Shown: positions 60,605 to 64,000 of the stretch, piece after piece
Layout: each line of letters starts with the position of its first letter
Position numbering within the stretch: position 1 is the stretch's first letter
Source: Trichoplusia ni
Taxonomy: Eukaryota; Arthropoda; Insecta; Lepidoptera; Noctuidae
Reading direction: 5' to 3'
Assembly (NCBI RefSeq): GCF_003590095.1
Contig: NC_039481.1
Coordinates: forward strand, 1,178,001-1,242,000
DNA: 64,000 nucleotides
Made by a program: the position numbers and the translations under genes
Notes under the pieces: generated by a model
What the model was told of the DNA's origin: nothing
What the model saw: the letters and a program-made list of their open reading frames with translations, nothing else
The model's database searches: none

Positions 60605-63600
60605 CGCTGGGCCGTTTGTTAAAGATGTTTCCGTTAGCTGCCGACTCGAGAAAATGTATCGGTCGGTTATTTTTTATGTGTTTAATGCTGCGAATATTAT
60701 GCCGCATAGTTTGTTTATACAGAGCTTTACAGTATAGTATTTTAATACTCAGATTATACGTTATTTCGTTAGCGGCGCGTTGTGCGAATGTTATTAGTAA
60801 CACAATTAAAATCAGTTCACATCAGGTAATTTTAAAGGTAAATTGAATTATATCAAAACGAGCTAATTACAAATTAAATGTTACTATTCATTAACAAAAA
60901 TAAAACAAAATTAATGCACATTTATTTTATTTACTTCCTACCTTACTGAATAGACGAAAATAATTTAAAGTACTAAAATGAAATGAAACTTTACGTAACC
61001 GAAAACAGTGAAAAGATAGTAAAATTCCCAAAGACATTCGAAATTTGAATGCAGCTCCGCCAAAGTAACTAGAGCATTCTTTTGTTTCGTAAAACAAAAA
61101 TCTCGCCTTCTTAATCCGAAGTGCATTTTTTGATGAAAACATTATTCGAATAACGAATAAGAACACTGCTTAATGCGCTGAACAAATTATTAAAAGTTTT
61201 TCTTAGCGAGTCAGCAACTCAGCGCTTTATTTTTTGAAGTCAAGTAGGTACTTTGGAAACATTATGCTTTGGTGTAAGTTATGATCGCAATATGAAGCTG
61301 CATGCAGCTTGCCTCCTCAAGTGAAACGTTAATTTCGCTGACATTTAGCGGTGTACCGCACGTTGGCGCTGTCGTGCAGCGGTCAGGGTGCGCTGTGCAT
61401 CACTTTGGTAATAATACTATGTGATTTTAGACTAAATAAGGTTAAATGGGTTGCGATCATTTGAGAATGAAAATGGATCGAAAATTGTGAAATTCAAAAT
61501 GTGATCCTTGGTAACTTAAATGTAAATAGTAAACTGAAATGCAATCCGTTGGGCACATTATGACTAATATTGGGGTAAACCACAGAAATCAACGTTTAAA
61601 TAACACAAAAATATTTGACGTCTAGCAATTCCTAGCTTTATATCACAGCGTAATTGCTGATCCTTATTTTCAGTCTATCGCGGTCCTATAGTGAACATAG
61701 GCCTCTCCCAAATTTCGCCAAAACACCCAGTCCTCCGCCTTTTAAAATTACCTTTCCTTTGGTCAAACAGGGATTAAAAATAATGACTAAATAATGCCTT
61801 CAAATATACACATTCTCCACCTTAAAAAGCCCATAACTTGCACATAATTAGTCAAATCCAAAGCTATGGCTTACGGCTGCGTTTAACGTAGTTATTAGCG
61901 GACCATTAATTAAGCTAACGTCTAGGTTACCTAGACCGAGCTTGTAATTACAAGCATATAGTTAATTTGAAACGTGTCTGTTTGTGTGAAACAATTGAAG
62001 TGGCTGTTTTGGCTTCCTATTGTGTTGATTGATGGATTTTGCCTTTGATGATTTGAGTGATTAGTTACGTACATATCTGCAATGGTATATGCTTGATAAT
62101 GCAAATTTGCTATTTTATAATGCTAGAAAACTTGTAAGCTTTGGTCCTTTTTAGCGGTGAAAGTGAAGTGTCATCATCATCGTAGTCTTTTCCGGATTAC
62201 GTCGAGGTCAACCTCTAGTCCAATCAGATGAAAACACTGATACTTATCTAAGCAGCAGTGTTTTACAAGAAGCGACTACCTATCAGACCAAGTTACCTGA
62301 GAAACACGACAAGCGCTTAAAATTAAGTATAACGTACATACAATTAGGTAAACGCATATTTTAGATTCCTCTTGAATTTTGCCTGAGCATTTATTAAGTT
62401 GCACTTAAGCGGACTGTATGTTATAAAAACGACTTAAATTTTGAAACAATTACTTCATGCTTCTCTGATTAACTTCGCCTTAGTAAGTGCACCAGTAGCT
62501 AAGACATTTTTATCTCAGTCCCGCTAAAGATGCCGTATATGTAGGTAAGAACAGAGCTGAGAATTATGATATAATCTGAACACAAGAGCATGTCTTTAGA
62601 CATAACCCCGCAGTTTAAATTTTAATAGTTAGCAGAATTTCACTGTGTAACACTCGGTATCTTGTGATTATGAATTTTGGTTGCATCCGGTTGCTTTGAG
62701 CTGGTCGCTTTGACTGTAGCAAGGGTGTGGCATTACTGTGAGGCAATTTTAAAAATCTTGTTCTAAAAAAACGGAAATATTGTAATAACGATTGTTTTAG
62801 AATCTTTTGGGAGCTAAATCAAGAGTTAAGCAGGAAAATTCCTGCTTAAATGAACGTACGAGATATTTCTGAGATTTTCTTTCTATTCTAAAATGAGTCA
62901 CATTCCAGGTAAGTTTTTAAAGTTTTTAATTTTAAAATAATTATGTGACTCTTACCGTGGCAGTGAGCTGGTTTCATTAGAACCAGGATAGAGAGTGATG
63001 GAATGATGAGGGATGAAGACCTTTGCCACGCTATGGGGTACAGTGGTCTGGAAAAAAATGTTTACTGAAATAATAATATTCCTCTTCCATAAATCAGTGG
63101 CAAGCTAATGACTCTTAAATAGGGACTAATAAAAGACAACGTTAAAGTGATTGTGAATTATAGTAAGACGATATTATGAAAGATTAAAAAAAAAGTAATA
63201 TTCATCCATTTTTTTTTGTATAATATCCAACATGAGTCGCGCTCACTGCTGCCCCACCCCACCGCCGCCATGGCCGTTTAGACACACAATTTGGACGCAA
63301 TGATTAAATAGTTGAAATACTGTGTGTTTACTGAGCGCTATTGTTATTCGTTCGAATTTATGTGAATAACATTGTTTGTTTAAATAAAACGAGATAAGCA
63401 CTTGTTAATTTGTGTTCGAATGTTTGTACTGGCGGTGTTTGGGTTCAGTGGGTTTGTAAGACAGTTCGTATAAACATGATACAGATGCAGTTCGGCCAAT
63501 GTTTGAGTGTTGGTCTATGAGGCAAAGGTTTGGAGCAAATGTCTTGAATACATGTTTGTGCCCAACTATTGGTTCAAGTGATCTTGGTCGGTACTCAATG

Positions 63601-63774
63601 GAGGTCCGATTAAACAGTTCTTTTAAACAGATAGGGAATGATATGGTTAAAATAAGTACATGATACTTAATACTCTGTTTCCCATTGAAACACAAATGGT
63701 ATGAGAACTCAAATCACTTTTTAAGTGGTATATCTCTGTCATTAAAATGGGGGGCACTAATTTAAGTATTGCAG

Positions 63775-63955
63775 TGATAGCCGAGTGAGATCACTACGCC
63801 AAATCCACTGTGCGCTTCGTTTGATTTTTTTTATCGGTTTGATTTCCGAGTAGGACAAGCATTTGTGTAATCCACGAATGCTTGTTCCGAGTCTGGGTGT
63901 CTTTGTGCATGTGACTTGGAGTGTTTGTGAAACCCCCCACGATAGATACTGCTTG
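63775..63955 (+). repeat. SINE copy with intact ACAAGCATT/AATGCTTGT stem
   Basis: Contains TAGGACAAGCATTTGTGTAA, then CCACGAATGCTTGTTCCGAG and CTGGGTGTCTTTGTGCATG. The head GATAGCCGAGTGAGATCAC is tRNA-like. Same family as 48000-48238. Confidence 0.7.
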
Positions 63956-64000
63956 AGTATTTTTTTTTAAGAAAAGAAAAAAAGGAATGTTATTTAAAAC

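Larger units (their letters stand above)
41719..64000. other. 22-kb stretch with no convincing gene
   Basis: Contains SINE copies and scattered GC-richer islands (44515-44890, 45800-46015, 47560-47720, 54045-54260, 60540-60800, 61190-61400). All open frames are short and lack start, splice or family support. It could be a gene desert or a very large intron. Confidence 0.5.

Noticed and set aside
63264..63280. Strong start-like sequence GCCGCCATGGCC
   Set aside because: The frame hits TAG two codons after the ATG.
63405..63695. 96-codon minus-strand frame
   Set aside because: No recognisable domain, no signal peptide, no supporting context.
1..64000. CRISPR arrays, operons, Shine-Dalgarno sites
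   Set aside because: The window is eukaryotic (spliced genes, SINEs, poly(A) signals); no regularly spaced repeats were seen.

Overview
This window is AT-rich animal nuclear DNA with short GT-AG introns and wide gene spacing. Its interspersed repeats are typical of moths: RTE-like SINEs opening CTAGCTGTTGCCCGCGAC, LINE 3' ends running into (GAT)n, and a SINE built round an ACAAGCATT/AATGCTTGT stem. The best guess is Lepidoptera, probably a noctuoid. The repeat and species calls are from memory, not from a search.

Genes, left to right. (1) 1-2276 (+) holds the last five exons of protein arginine methyltransferase 1 (Art1/PRMT1), the surest call. (2) 5188-10856 (-) is a small secreted-protein locus. 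A signal-peptide exon at 10666-10726 splices in phase to a Gly/Tyr/Pro-rich terminal exon at 5743-6017 with a C-terminal cysteine cluster. A second terminal exon, 5188-5333, has the same acceptor phase and nearly the same cysteine spacing (C-x2/4-C-x7-C-x8-CCC). I know of no family with this signature, and it is the best candidate here for something undescribed. (3) 15918-18125 (-) is a complete three-exon gene for a 134-residue SCP2 sterol-binding-domain protein. (4) 30356-32275 (-) holds exons of an unrecognised single-pass membrane protein with a cysteine-bearing domain, a membrane helix and a Gln-rich tail; one exon junction is unusual. (5) 39314-39877 (-) is an intronless, secreted, lipocalin-like gene of 187 codons with its own TATA box and a poly(A) signal 7 bases after the stop.

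The rest is introns and long intergenic DNA. From 41.7 kb to the end I find no convincing gene. That stretch has SINE copies and several GC-richer islands that look more like regulatory DNA than exons. Other items: a foldback element with 50-bp arms between 13-bp direct repeats (20925-21155), a perfect 18-base tRNA-Lys primer-binding-site match from an LTR retroelement (34267-34284, minus orientation), and clusters of kappaB-like and Grainyhead-like motifs.

The genes look functionally unrelated: a methyltransferase, lipid or ligand carriers, and small secreted proteins. Exon boundaries were set by hand from frame continuity and splice consensus.
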